Assembly (NCBI GenBank): GCA_900315075.1
Contig: OMXV01000002.1
Span: 62,001-126,000 of the forward strand
Direction: 5' to 3'
Source: an uncultured Prevotellaceae bacterium
Lineage (GTDB): Bacteria > Bacteroidota > Bacteroidia > Bacteroidales > Bacteroidaceae
DNA: 64,000 nt
In this document: piece after piece, positions 54,863 to 63,639 of the stretch
How the letters are laid out: every line of letters starts with the position of its first letter
How positions within the stretch are numbered: the first letter of the stretch is position 1
The notes under the pieces: generated by a model
The model's database searches: none
What the model was told of the DNA's origin: nothing
The model's input: only the letters and a program-made list of their open reading frames with translations
Position numbers and translations under genes: made by a program

Positions 54863-55102
54863 ATGGAAAGAAACGAAATCCTTAGTCAGTTGAGTGAAAT
54901 CTTTAATGATGTTCTTGATTTAGAGGATATAGGACTTACTGATTCAACTTCTGCCGATGACATAGAGGAATGGGATTCCTTGAGCCATATACAGCTCATC
55001 GTGGCAACAGAAAAACATTTTGGAGTGAAGTTTACATCGTTAGAAATCATGAAATGGAATAACGTTGGAGAGATGGTCGATTCCATCATGAAAAAAATAT
55101 AA
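54863..55102 (+). CDS. Acyl carrier protein of the FkbH/MBOAT operon
   Basis: 79 residues. Ser39 in EEWDSLSHIQL is the phosphopantetheine attachment site; the rest shows the acidic four-helix pattern (VATEKHFGVKFTSLEI). It lies between the FkbH-CotH pair and the MBOAT gene, 7 bases before the latter, so it probably carries the group that FkbH loads and the MBOAT enzyme uses. It differs clearly from the ACP at 27960-28184. Confidence 0.92.
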   Translation: MERNEILSQLSEIFNDVLDLEDIGLTDSTSADDIEEWDSLSHIQLIVATEKHFGVKFTSLEIMKWNNVGEMVDSIMKKI

Positions 55103-55109
55103 AGTATAA

Positions 55110-56561
55110 ATGGTTGTCAATTCCATCAATTTTTGGCTTTTCTTCCTTGTTTTCCTGATACCATATTTCACTCTGTTCAGGAATTTAACGAAAGTTCAGA
55201 ATACATGGCTGCTGATAGCGTCGTACGTCTTCTATGGTTTGGCAGATTGGAAAATGCTTCCTCTATTGGCTATTGTCACAGGGCTATATTATGTCCTGGG
55301 AATAGTTATTGCCAAAAACAATATGGCAAAGCCTAAAAGAGCATCATGGCTCACTACTTTAGGGGTTGTCATAGGTGTTGGTGTCTTGCTGTATTTTAAG
55401 TACTTCGGCTTTTTCATCACAGAGTTTGAAAGACTTTTCAATGCCATAGGAATACATGCGAATGTGGGGACATTCAATATAATTATGCCCATTGGTATTA
55501 GTTTTTTCACTTTCAAACTAATGAGTTACCCCATCGAGGTGCATAGGGAAAACATTATGCCTTCACAAGACTTCGTGCAATTTGCGGCATATATCGCATT
55601 CTTCCCAACTATCCTATCGGGGCCTATTGATAAGCCCAATACCTTTTTGCCTCAGATGGCAAAAAGCAGGAATTTCCAAGAAGATGATTTTTCTGAAGGT
55701 GTAAAGAGGGTAATCTGGGGTATGTTCCTCAAAATGTGTATTGCTGACAGACTCTCACCTTGGACAGATGCCATTCTCAACAACTACAGCCATCACAATG
55801 CCACATCAATTTGTGTAGCTGCCGTGCTATATATGATACAGATGTACGCTGATTTCTCAGGCTATTCCGACATGGCCATTGGCGTAGCCAGAATGATGGG
55901 CTTCCGGGTGACTGAAAACTTCAACAGACCATTCTTCGCACAAAACACCTCTGAATATTGGAGAAGATGGCACATCTCACTGACATCATGGATTACCAAC
56001 TATATTTTTATGCCACTGAATGTGGCATTCAGAAGTTGGCAACCATGGGGTCTCTATCTGGCCACTGTCACCAACCTGGTGGTGATTGGCGCATGGCACG
56101 GCGCAAACTGGACGTATGCTCTATTCGGACTCTATCACGGCCTCATACTTGTTGTGATTACTTCTCTGGAAAAGAAAAGAAAGAAAATCGAAAAAAAACA
56201 CAACTTGAAGAAGAACGAGGTTTACAAATGGAGCCGGAGACTTCTCACATTCATTCTTTGCGTAATCGGTGCTTTGCTTTTCAGAGCCGCATCGGTAGCC
56301 GACTTTTTCGCTACTGTAGGTAATCTCTCAAGGGGATTCGGACGTATTCATCATGAAGGGCTGATTGAATTGGTGGTTCTTGGTGTGCCGTCAATCCTTA
56401 TTATGTTCTTTAAGGAATACAAGGATGAATACAGGCGGGATATTCATTTTATACACTCAAAAAACATTGTTGTGAGTGTTGTGTCTATTGTGGCTGTTAT
56501 CGCATATATCATATTTATGGGAGCACTTGACGGAGGTCAATTCATATATTTCCAATTCTAA
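55110..56561 (+). CDS. MBOAT-family membrane-bound O-acyltransferase
   Basis: 483 residues with about ten to twelve membrane segments. The family core is complete: ADFSGYSDMAIG at 247-258, EYWRRWHISLTSWITNYIF with His288, and VVIGAWHGANWTYALFGLYHG with the invariant His330. It is related to AlgI, PatA and DltB, which pass acyl groups across the inner membrane to extracellular polymers. DltB takes its group from a carrier protein; the ACP gene 7 bases upstream suggests the same here. Its product would be handed to the SGNH partner encoded 4 bases downstream. Confidence 0.92.
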   Translation: MVVNSINFWLFFLVFLIPYFTLFRNLTKVQNTWLLIASYVFYGLADWKMLPLLAIVTGLYYVLGIVIAKNNMAKPKRASWLTTLGVVIGVGVLLYFKYFGFFITEFERLFNAIGIHANVGTFNIIMPIGISFFTFKLMSYPIEVHRENIMPSQDFVQFAAYIAFFPTILSGPIDKPNTFLPQMAKSRNFQEDDFSEGVKRVIWGMFLKMCIADRLSPWTDAILNNYSHHNATSICVAAVLYMIQMYADFSGYSDMAIGVARMMGFRVTENFNRPFFAQNTSEYWRRWHISLTSWITNYIFMPLNVAFRSWQPWGLYLATVTNLVVIGAWHGANWTYALFGLYHGLILVVITSLEKKRKKIEKKHNLKKNEVYKWSRRLLTFILCVIGALLFRAASVADFFATVGNLSRGFGRIHHEGLIELVVLGVPSILIMFFKEYKDEYRRDIHFIHSKNIVVSVVSIVAVIAYIIFMGALDGGQFIYFQF

Positions 56562-56565
56562 TGTT

Positions 56566-57456
56566 ATGAAGTTACTTAAAAGATGCATAATCGTAATAGT
56601 GGCATTGGTGGTCATTGATGTCCTCGTGGGATTTGCTTGTAGGGCAATACTGAAGTCTGTACCTGATAACAATTCACCATTGGCTATCGATAAGCACAAT
56701 ATTTTCGAAGAGAATAGTGATGTTATCATCATGGGAGCAAGTCAGGCAAAACACAATTTCAACCCTCGTATTATCACCGACTCGTTGGGAATGAAGGCAT
56801 ACGTGGCTGCACAGGATGGCATTGATGTCATTCAAAACTATATCTATCTGAAGGCAATCTTCGACAGGAAGCCTCCTAAAGTAGTAATTCTTGAAGTCTT
56901 TCATGGATACCTAGACGGCTCAATGAAATACCGTATCTCAAATCTGAATATGTGGTATGGGCTTTCAAAACCTGTTACTGATTATTTCGACTCACAAGCC
57001 TCATGGCAGGAAAAACTTAAACTCAAAAGTAATCTTTATGTCTATAATGGTCTTCTTCAACATTTAGTGCGTATGAAGGTCAGGGCTGAAGACGCTATTG
57101 ACGGATATGTGCCCATGAGTGGTCGCTACAAGGGAGGATTTGCCCAAAACGACAATTTCCATGCCGATGATGAAGAGTTGGAGTATCTTGATATGATTGT
57201 AGATTTATGTAAGAGTAATCATACCCGTCTATTTATGGTGCGTTCTCCCATATTCCTCGTCAATGACACCTATAATGCATGGCTGGCTGATTATTGCAAG
57301 AAAAATGACCTGCCACTTCTGAATCATTCCGCAGATAAAGAACTGACAGACCATCCGGAACTGTTCCGCGAGATGCTTCATCTCAACAAGGATGGCGCTG
57401 ATAAGTTTACAAAGATGATTGCCGGTGAGATCAAAGCGATGCTAAATCGGGAATAG
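56566..57456 (+). CDS. Membrane-anchored SGNH-like partner protein (DltD/AlgJ-like role)
   Basis: 296 residues from the ATG at 56566, 4 bases after the MBOAT stop; a longer frame would overlap that gene. One membrane helix at 6-26 holds the protein in the inner membrane with the rest outside. VIIMGASQAKHNFNP at 53-67 is the nucleophile block (Ser59), and HLNKDGADKF near the C terminus gives the His; the Asp is expected just before. This is the layout of the SGNH proteins that work with MBOAT enzymes (AlgJ, PatB, DltD), which carry out the final transfer to the polymer in the periplasm. Confidence 0.8.
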   Translation: MKLLKRCIIVIVALVVIDVLVGFACRAILKSVPDNNSPLAIDKHNIFEENSDVIIMGASQAKHNFNPRIITDSLGMKAYVAAQDGIDVIQNYIYLKAIFDRKPPKVVILEVFHGYLDGSMKYRISNLNMWYGLSKPVTDYFDSQASWQEKLKLKSNLYVYNGLLQHLVRMKVRAEDAIDGYVPMSGRYKGGFAQNDNFHADDEELEYLDMIVDLCKSNHTRLFMVRSPIFLVNDTYNAWLADYCKKNDLPLLNHSADKELTDHPELFREMLHLNKDGADKFTKMIAGEIKAMLNRE

Positions 57457-57478
57457 TATTTACATGTTTTTATTACCA

Positions 57479-57658
57479 TCATACTGATGTACTATTTCTA
57501 TAGTTGTTTCTCTTTCCTTGTGCATAAAGCATATATGGGTCAGTGGTGTCATCGGTAATAGACGCTCCAGCTTGGCAGCCAAGCAATTCGAACGCTTTTG
57601 CGGTGTTGTTGATGTCGCTTGTTAAATAACCAATGTGATGAATACGGTATCTTTCCAT
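57479..57658 (-). pseudogene. Fragment of a VOC (glyoxalase-fold) gene
   Basis: The first 45 residues from ATG 57658 (MERYRIHHIGYLTSDINNTA, then AFELLGC) match the first beta-alpha unit of VOC/glyoxalase proteins, including the metal-binding His. The frame stops after about 59 residues, less than half of a VOC protein, and its last 15 residues look random. It is probably the remnant of a gene cut by rearrangement. It lies convergent to the SGNH partner gene. Confidence 0.6.
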
Positions 57659-57772
57659 TTTGATGCTTAGTTTCTCTCTGCAAAAGTACAATTAAGTGAG
57701 GGAAAAGCAAACAAAAAGACATGTTTTTTTGTTTGCTTATTTGAGCGTGAGTACTTTCGACGCAGTTAAAAA

Positions 57773-57840
57773 TACAGATTTTTCTCTTATACTTCGATGC
57801 ATAGCTTGCTATGTTCCTTCGTATAAGAGAAAAATCTGTA
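57773..57840. repeat. Perfect 20-bp inverted repeat forming a long hairpin
   Basis: TACAGATTTTTCTCTTATAC at 57773-57792 is perfectly repeated in reverse at 57821-57840. The 28-base centre has a second small stem (CATAGC/GCTATG). It lies between the cysK stop and the VOC remnant. It could end the cysK transcript or be the joined ends of a lost mobile element. Confidence 0.85.
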
Positions 57841-57915
57841 ACACAATTGATGATAGAATTCTATTGTCAGTTTTCTGATACAATTTTTACTATTTGATTG
57901 AACAAATAGGCATAA

Positions 57916-58863
57916 TTATAGTGGATACTCATCGAAAGCGTAGAGCACTGTCGATAGGTAGCGCTCACCAGTGTCGGGTAGAAGCACCACGATGCGTTTT
58001 CCTGCATTTTCTGGGCGTTTTGCCACTTGGGCAGCGGCAAAGGCAGCGGCACCCGAGGAAATACCTACGAGCAGACCTTCCTGTTGTGCCAGTTGTCGTC
58101 CTGTGCGGATGGCATCGTCGTTATCCACGTCGATTACCTCGTCAATGACGTTAGCATCGTATGTTTTAGGTATAAAACCTGCACCGATACCCTGAATCTT
58201 GTGGGGACCGCTCTGTCCACCATTGAGCACGGGTGATGAAAGAGGCTCGACAGCGATGATTTTCACGTTAGGATTGGATTCTTTCAGACGGCGACCGATT
58301 CCCGATACAGTGCCACCTGTGCCCACTCCAGCTACGAAGATATCCACCTGCCCATCGGTGGCCTCAAGGATTTCCACACCTGTGGTGTTGTAGTGGCGCT
58401 CGGGATTAGCTTTGTTTTCAAACTGCTGAAGGATGATGCTACCGGGGATGCGGTCGCGGAGTGCCTCAGCAGCCTTGATGGCACCGGCCATACCTTCTTT
58501 GCCACTGGTCAGGCGAACTTCGGCTCCATAGGCTTTTACCAGGTTGCGGCGCTCCACGCTCATGGTCTCAGGCATGGTGAGGATTAGTTTGTAACCTTTG
58601 ACAGCCGATACGAGGGCCAATCCCACACCAGTATTGCCACTGGTAGGTTCGATGATGGTGGCACCGGGCTTTAGTAATCCTTTTGCCTCAGCATCTTCTA
58701 TCATCGCTAATGCAATTCGGTCTTTCACACTGCCACCTGGATTGAAATACTCTACTTTGGCTATTAGTGGAGTTGCCAATTGGTTCTCTTCTGAAAATTT
58801 GCCTAATTCCAACAACGGGGTTCGCCCGATTAAATCTGTCAGTTTCTTTGCTATTGTTGCCAT
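57916..58863 (-). CDS. cysK: Cysteine synthase A (O-acetylserine sulfhydrylase)
   Basis: 315 residues. YFNPGGSVKDRIA holds the PLP lysine Lys47, PTSGNTGVGLA is the substrate loop, and VGTGGTVSGIGR binds the PLP phosphate. It joins sulfide to O-acetylserine to form cysteine in the cytoplasm. It is followed upstream by the second sulfhydrylase gene (59116-60405) in the same direction, with 252 bases between that hold only repeats. Confidence 0.97.
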   Translation of the reverse strand: MATIAKKLTDLIGRTPLLELGKFSEENQLATPLIAKVEYFNPGGSVKDRIALAMIEDAEAKGLLKPGATIIEPTSGNTGVGLALVSAVKGYKLILTMPETMSVERRNLVKAYGAEVRLTSGKEGMAGAIKAAEALRDRIPGSIILQQFENKANPERHYNTTGVEILEATDGQVDIFVAGVGTGGTVSGIGRRLKESNPNVKIIAVEPLSSPVLNGGQSGPHKIQGIGAGFIPKTYDANVIDEVIDVDNDDAIRTGRQLAQQEGLLVGISSGAAAFAAAQVAKRPENAGKRIVVLLPDTGERYLSTVLYAFDEYPL

Positions 58864-58885
58864 ATTCGGATTGTCTTTAGAAAAA

Positions 58886-58972
58886 TGAAGATTGAAAATT
58901 GTAAAGTAGTTAAAGGGTAGTTAAAAGGGAGTTAAAGGGACAAAACCATTGAAAATTGAGGATTGAAGATTG
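58886..58972. repeat. Dispersed intergenic repeat (GATTGAAAATT / TAGTTAAA type), copy 1
   Basis: A composite of GATTGAAAATT units and three TAGTTAAAGGG-like units. The 52 bases 58890-58941 match the reverse complement of 63688-63739 at 43 positions by direct count. It sits between cysK and the second sulfhydrylase gene. Confidence 0.75.
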
Positions 58973-59003
58973 GGATTTATTGGGATGTATAGGGAAAGGT
59001 AAT

Positions 59004-59045
59004 CTCTCACCTCTTACCTCTCACCTCTTACCTCTCACCCCTTAC
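59004..59045. repeat. Tandem 14-base repeat, three copies
   Basis: CTCTCACCTCTTAC occurs at 59004-59017 and 59018-59031 exactly, and with one change (CTCTCACCCCTTAC) at 59032-59045. It also reads as a degenerate 7-base CTCTYAC repeat. No gene lies in 58864-59115. Confidence 0.85.
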
Positions 59046-59115
59046 CTCTAAACATCCTCTCATCCACTGAAGTAACTTCAAACTTTTAACTCAAACACCC
59101 TCTCACCTCAAATAT

Positions 59116-60405
59116 TTAAATTTTCCCTAATGCCTCGTCTAATGCCTCGATAAGGTCGTCAATGTTCTCGATACCGATGCTCAGACGGATGGTGGAAGGA
59201 TAGATGTGCTGTTCTTCCAACTCCTCTGGCGACATCTGTGAGTGGGTGGTGGTAGCGGGATGGATAACCAGAGACTTCACGTCTGCCACATTGGCAAGCA
59301 GTGAGAAGATGCGCAGATTGTCGATGAAGCGCCATGCCTCTTCCTCGCCGCCTTTAATCTCGATTGTGAAGATTGAACCGGCCCCTTTGGGATAGAGTTT
59401 TTTATACAGCTCATGGTCAGGATGATCGGGTAGAGCTGGGTGGTTCACTTTAGCTACTTTGGGGTGTTTCGACAGGAATTCAACCACTCGAAGAGCATTC
59501 TCAACATGGCGCTCTACACGTAAGCTGAGTGTCTCAAGACCTTGGAGCAGTACCCAGGCGTTGAAGGGACTAATGGCAGCTCCTGTGTCGCGGAGGATGA
59601 CCGCACGGATGCGGGTGACGAAAGCTGCGGCTCCAGCTACATCGGCAAAGATGGCACCATGGTAGCTTGGGTCTGGTTTGGCCAGTGTGGGGAACTTGTC
59701 GGCGTTGGCTTTCCAGTCGAAGTTGCCGCTATCCACGATGACACCACCTAATGAACTGCCATGGCCTCCGATAAATTTCGTTGCTGAGTGTAGTACAATG
59801 TCAGCACCGTGCTCAATCGGACGAATCAGATAAGGTGTGCCGAAAGTGTTATCAATTAGCAGGGGAATATTGTGGCGATGTGCAATCTCGGCCAGTCGGT
59901 CGATGTCGGTCACATCCGAATTGGGATTACCGAATGTCTCAGCGTAAAGGGCACGGGTCTCTGGCAGGATGGCTGCCTCGACAGCGTCAAAGTCACGCAC
60001 ATTGACGATGGTATTCTTGATACCCTGGCTGGCTAATGTGTGGGTGATGAGATTGAACGAACCACCATAGAGGTTGTCAGCAGCCACAATGTGGTTGCCC
60101 GGGAGAAGGATGTTCTGAAGGGCATAGGTGACGGCAGCTGCGCCTGAAGCTACAGCCAGACCTGCTACACCACCCTCAAGGGCTGCCACACGGTCTTCGA
60201 ATACTCCCTGAGTGGAATTGGTCAGACGACCGTAGATGTTTCCGGCATCTTTCAATGCAAAACGGTCTGCGGCATGTTGGGAATTACGAAACACGTAGGA
60301 CGTGGTCTGGTAAATTGGTACTGCACGTGCGTCGGTTGCTGGATCTGGATTCTCTTGGCCTACATGTAGTTGTAGGGTCTCAAAACGATAGTTTTTCTTG
60401 CTCAT
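59116..60405 (-). CDS. metY: O-acetylhomoserine sulfhydrylase-type PLP enzyme
   Basis: 429 residues. [33 protein letters not shown] is the family start, ASGAAA(V) and GNPNSDV follow, and Lys210 in [16 protein letters not shown] binds PLP. The length and the internal region with [17 protein letters not shown] fit the O-acetylhomoserine aminocarboxypropyltransferase group and not cystathionine gamma-synthase. It makes homocysteine from O-acetylhomoserine and sulfide. With cysK it forms a sulfide-assimilation pair. Confidence 0.9.
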   Translation of the reverse strand: MSKKNYRFETLQLHVGQENPDPATDARAVPIYQTTSYVFRNSQHAADRFALKDAGNIYGRLTNSTQGVFEDRVAALEGGVAGLAVASGAAAVTYALQNILLPGNHIVAADNLYGGSFNLITHTLASQGIKNTIVNVRDFDAVEAAILPETRALYAETFGNPNSDVTDIDRLAEIAHRHNIPLLIDNTFGTPYLIRPIEHGADIVLHSATKFIGGHGSSLGGVIVDSGNFDWKANADKFPTLAKPDPSYHGAIFADVAGAAAFVTRIRAVILRDTGAAISPFNAWVLLQGLETLSLRVERHVENALRVVEFLSKHPKVAKVNHPALPDHPDHELYKKLYPKGAGSIFTIEIKGGEEEAWRFIDNLRIFSLLANVADVKSLVIHPATTTHSQMSPEELEEQHIYPSTIRLSIGIENIDDLIEALDEALGKI

Positions 60406-60496
60406 AATGTTTGGTTTTTATTGTTGTTATTACTATTCTTTCTTATACTTCAGTCTTCTCTGATTGCAAGGTACTCAAGCATGTTGGTTTCTGCTG

Positions 60497-60504
60497 CAAA
60501 GGTA
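60497..60504 (-). promoter_or_regulatory. -7 element of metY
   Basis: CAAAGGTA reads TACCTTTG followed by CAG on the minus strand, 91 bases before the start codon at 60405. The TTTG half is not clear. Confidence 0.6.
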
Positions 60505-60667
60505 CGGGGTTTTGCTGATTCCCGAAATAACATGTTAGTGTCATTTTGCATACCACGTTTGTGGTATATGCGCTTTTTTTCGTGTTTTTCTTTCAAAATG
60601 AAAATGGATTTTGTGGGAAAATGGCAAAAAATACATTATTATTACAACACTTTTCGTATTTATTTTA

Positions 60668-60675
60668 TATCTTTG
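60668..60675 (+). promoter_or_regulatory. -7 element of the AAA ATPase/DUF4435 operon
   Basis: TATCTTTG followed by CC, 85 bases before the ATG at 60761. No good upstream half is visible. Confidence 0.5.
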
Positions 60676-60760
60676 CCCATGCTTTGGAATCATATTTGAA
60701 ATTACAGGTATTCCATTGGATCAGATAAAGACCTTGTAGAATTGTTTGAATGTAGATACT

Positions 60761-61582
60761 ATGCAGAAATATGCCGATTATATAGAACAAATCGAGATCG
60801 ACTCACTTTGGAGTGGAAAAAGACATGTTAAATGGGATCTCGATAGAAGAGTCAACATACTTAGTGGCACCAATGGACAGGGAAAGAGTACTATTATAAA
60901 TAAGGTTGTGAAGGGACTTGCCGCTGGTGGCGAATATCCCAGTCACATGCTTAAAGGGGTGCATCTGAAGGTTTTTCCTGCTGAGGCTAAATGGATTAGG
61001 TATGACGTCATACGCTCTTTCGACAGACCATTGATGAATCTTGAGACATTGGCAAAGATGGATATGAGTTTGGCAACAGAACTCGACTGGCAGTTGTTCC
61101 AGTTGCAGCGCAAATATTTGGATTATCAGGTCAATATCGGCAATCGTATCATCAGCGTCCTGCAGAGTGGGGATCCCGATGCAGCTATCAAGGCACAGGA
61201 ATTGTCGAAGCCTAAAAAAAGATTCCAGGATCTGATGGACGACTTGTTCTCTGACACGGGCAAGAAAATTGTCAGGACAGCCAATGAAATTTTCTTCACA
61301 CAGATTGGTGAGACGCTGGTACCCTATCAGTTGTCAAGTGGTGAAAAGCAAATGCTCGTCATCCTACTCACTGTTCTTATACAAGACAATAGGAACTGTG
61401 TGCTCTTTATGGATGAGCCAGAGGTAAGTCTGCACATCGAGTGGCAAAAGCGCTTGATTGACATGGTGCTTGAGCTGAACCCCAATGTTCAGATTATTCT
61501 CACCACACACTCACCGGCAGTGGTGATGAATGGATGGGTGGATAATGTCACCGAGGTGTCGGATATTACAGACCAAATGTAA
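60761..61582 (+). CDS. ABC-type AAA ATPase (AAA_21-like) paired with DUF4435
   Basis: 273 residues from the ATG at 60761; a TTG at 60746 in the same frame is possible. Walker A is GTNGQGKST, the signature LSSGEKQ, Walker B CVLFMDEPEVSLH, and the switch histidine TTHSPAV. The absence of membrane helices and a short middle part (about 110 residues) place it with the OLD/RecF-like ATPases. These work with a TOPRIM-type nuclease domain, here possibly encoded by the next gene 7 bases downstream. Confidence 0.85.
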   Translation: MQKYADYIEQIEIDSLWSGKRHVKWDLDRRVNILSGTNGQGKSTIINKVVKGLAAGGEYPSHMLKGVHLKVFPAEAKWIRYDVIRSFDRPLMNLETLAKMDMSLATELDWQLFQLQRKYLDYQVNIGNRIISVLQSGDPDAAIKAQELSKPKKRFQDLMDDLFSDTGKKIVRTANEIFFTQIGETLVPYQLSSGEKQMLVILLTVLIQDNRNCVLFMDEPEVSLHIEWQKRLIDMVLELNPNVQIILTTHSPAVVMNGWVDNVTEVSDITDQM

Positions 61583-61589
61583 TGAAAGT

Positions 61590-62660
61590 ATGGGTAAACG
61601 CCTAAAAGACAACTTGACTTCAGACTATATCACCGCCGCCAACTCGATGAAGTCGAAGACGGCGAGAAGACGCATTGTCGCATACGTGGAAAGTTACGAC
61701 GATGTGTTTTTCTGGCGTATGGTTCTAAGCCGCTTTGAAAGTGAGAAGCTATATTTTGAGGTCATGCTGCCATCAAAGACGAGCCTTTCGAAAGGCAAGA
61801 AACAGGTACTGATGAATCTTGTTGGCGACAATCTCGGGGAGGATATGATAGCTTGTGTTGATGCAGATTATGATTATTTAATCCAGGGTGCCACCAAAAC
61901 ATCAAAAAAAGTAATCTCCAATCCCTATGTTTTTCATACATACGTTTATGCTATCGAGAATTTCCAATGTTATTCACCATCATTACACGACGTTTGTGTG
62001 GCGGCAACCCTTAATGATCATTCCGTATTTGACTTTGAAGGCTATTTAAGGGATTTTTCAAGGGCTGTCTTCCCGTTGTTCGTTTGGAGTATCTGGTATT
62101 ATCGCAGACCTAACTTTGCTGATTTTAGTATCTCTGATTTCAATCAGATTATCGAAACGGGGCATTTTTCTATACAGGGTGCATCGGGGTGCATTGCCAA
62201 TGTAAGAAAGAAGGTGGGAAAGAGGGTCATTCAGCTTCAACGCCTGAACCCTGACGCCAAAGAGTCGTATCTGGCATTAAAGGAGGAAATGAAGCAACTT
62301 GGGGTGTCGGCCGATAGCACCTATTTATATATTCAAGGGCATCATCTCTACGACAACGTTGTGTTGCCGATGTTGAAGAAGGTATGCGACAAGCTTCGTA
62401 GGGAGCGTGAGATGGAAATACACAGCAAGGCTCTGCATAGCACGCAGATGAACAATGAATTGTCGAGTTATCAGCACAGTGTGCAAGGGGTGGATTCCAT
62501 GCTGAAGAAAAACATTGGCTATTTTGCTTCACCGCAATATCAACGACTCAAAGAAGATATTTCCCACTTCCTCAATCCACAGCCCCCAACAACGGAGGAT
62601 GCTGCTGATACACAAGCCCCACATACGGAGCTGCCTTCATCTGAGTGTTATTATACGTAG
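61590..62660 (+). CDS. DUF4435 (TOPRIM-like) protein
   Basis: 356 residues from the ATG at 61590; the longer frame overlaps the ATPase gene and is rejected. YVESYDDVFFWR holds the conserved Glu and CVDADYDYLI the DxD pair, the metal-binding layout of TOPRIM-related DUF4435. The C-terminal third is helical and rich in charge. Encoded 7 bases after the ATPase, it probably forms a two-subunit OLD-like nuclease, maybe acting in defence or DNA repair. The 3' end overlaps the convergent manA gene by 10 bases. Confidence 0.78.
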   Translation: MGKRLKDNLTSDYITAANSMKSKTARRRIVAYVESYDDVFFWRMVLSRFESEKLYFEVMLPSKTSLSKGKKQVLMNLVGDNLGEDMIACVDADYDYLIQGATKTSKKVISNPYVFHTYVYAIENFQCYSPSLHDVCVAATLNDHSVFDFEGYLRDFSRAVFPLFVWSIWYYRRPNFADFSISDFNQIIETGHFSIQGASGCIANVRKKVGKRVIQLQRLNPDAKESYLALKEEMKQLGVSADSTYLYIQGHHLYDNVVLPMLKKVCDKLRREREMEIHSKALHSTQMNNELSSYQHSVQGVDSMLKKNIGYFASPQYQRLKEDISHFLNPQPPTTEDAADTQAPHTELPSSECYYT

Positions 62661-63613
62661 GTTTCAAGGAATTTCACAGTACCTTCTACTTTTATATGTG
62701 ATGTTGTGGCGGGTACAAGCAAACTCTCTCCAACGTGCATTGTGGTTCGTTCATCATTGTCACAGGTGAGCACACATTCACCTTCAAAACAAATCAAAAT
62801 CACAAAACTATCGAGCCTACTGTAGTCGAGCGTGAATGGCTTGTTCAGGTCATACACTGATGTGGTGAAATAGGGACATGTTACAAGCTTTACACCTTTA
62901 TTCTTGCAGGAGGAGTAGTGGATGCGATAGTCAGGGAGCACCGTGTAGTCAATACTCTCGCTGGCTTCTTGAACATGGAGCTCACGGTAGTTGCCGTCTT
63001 TGTCCTTTCGCTTGAAATCATAAATCCGGTAGGTTACGTCGCAGGTTTGTTGTATCTCTATTACAAAGCAACCTGCTCCGATAGAGTGAATGCGTCCCGC
63101 AGGAATGAAAAAGACATCGCCTTCATTAACATTATATTGTGCAAGTGCATCGCAGATGGTATCATTCTCAACCATGTGCTTGTATTGCTCTTTGGTGATG
63201 CTTTTGCTCAGGCCGTTGTAAAGCTTGGCATTATCGTTGGAATGAAGACAATACCACATCTCTGTCTTGCCACTTTCTTTACCTTGGCGGTGGGCAGTCT
63301 CATCATCTGGATGTACTTGGATAGAAAGGTCTCGATTGGCATCGATAAATTTAATAAGTAGTGGAAATACATTGCCGAAACGACGATAGTTGTCTGTGCC
63401 TAAGAGTCGTTCTTGCTCTAAACTTACCACCTCATTGATAGTCTTACCTTTATACTTTCCTTCGCTCACAAGTGTCTCACGGTCTTTTACACCTGATATC
63501 TCCCAACTCTCACCAACTTGCTGTTGTGAGGAGTCTAAATGCTTAAATGAAATGATTTTATGTCCACCCCAGAGTGTGGTTTTTAATATAGGTGTAAATT
63601 TTAACAGTGACAT
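62651..63613 (-). CDS. manA: Mannose-6-phosphate isomerase, class I
   Basis: 320 residues. SIQVHPDDETAH gives the zinc-binding Gln and His, KTEMWYCL the Glu, and IPAGRIHSIGAG the last His and the catalytic Arg. It converts fructose-6-phosphate to mannose-6-phosphate. This opens the way to GDP-mannose and GDP-fucose used in the polysaccharide locus, though manC-gmd-fcl are more than 40 kb away. The start codon is reached from a leader rich in repeats. Confidence 0.95.
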   Translation of the reverse strand: MSLLKFTPILKTTLWGGHKIISFKHLDSSQQQVGESWEISGVKDRETLVSEGKYKGKTINEVVSLEQERLLGTDNYRRFGNVFPLLIKFIDANRDLSIQVHPDDETAHRQGKESGKTEMWYCLHSNDNAKLYNGLSKSITKEQYKHMVENDTICDALAQYNVNEGDVFFIPAGRIHSIGAGCFVIEIQQTCDVTYRIYDFKRKDKDGNYRELHVQEASESIDYTVLPDYRIHYSSCKNKGVKLVTCPYFTTSVYDLNKPFTLDYSRLDSFVILICFEGECVLTCDNDERTTMHVGESLLVPATTSHIKVEGTVKFLETYV

Positions 63614-63639
63614 AAATTATCAAGTTAGGAGTTTTATTT

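Larger units (their letters stand above)
60406..60760. other. Divergent control region between metY and the AAA ATPase gene
   Basis: 355 bases without a convincing gene. It holds a leftward -7 element (60497-60504) and a rightward one (60668-60675). The metY leader of about 85 bases is T-rich and shows no SAM-riboswitch-like pairing by eye. Confidence 0.55.

Noticed and set aside
59004..59045. Tandem repeat considered as a CRISPR array
   Set aside because: Units are 14 bases without spacers, and no cas gene is present.
60406..60496. metY leader checked for a SAM riboswitch or T-box
   Set aside because: T-rich and without the paired elements expected; nothing convincing by eye.
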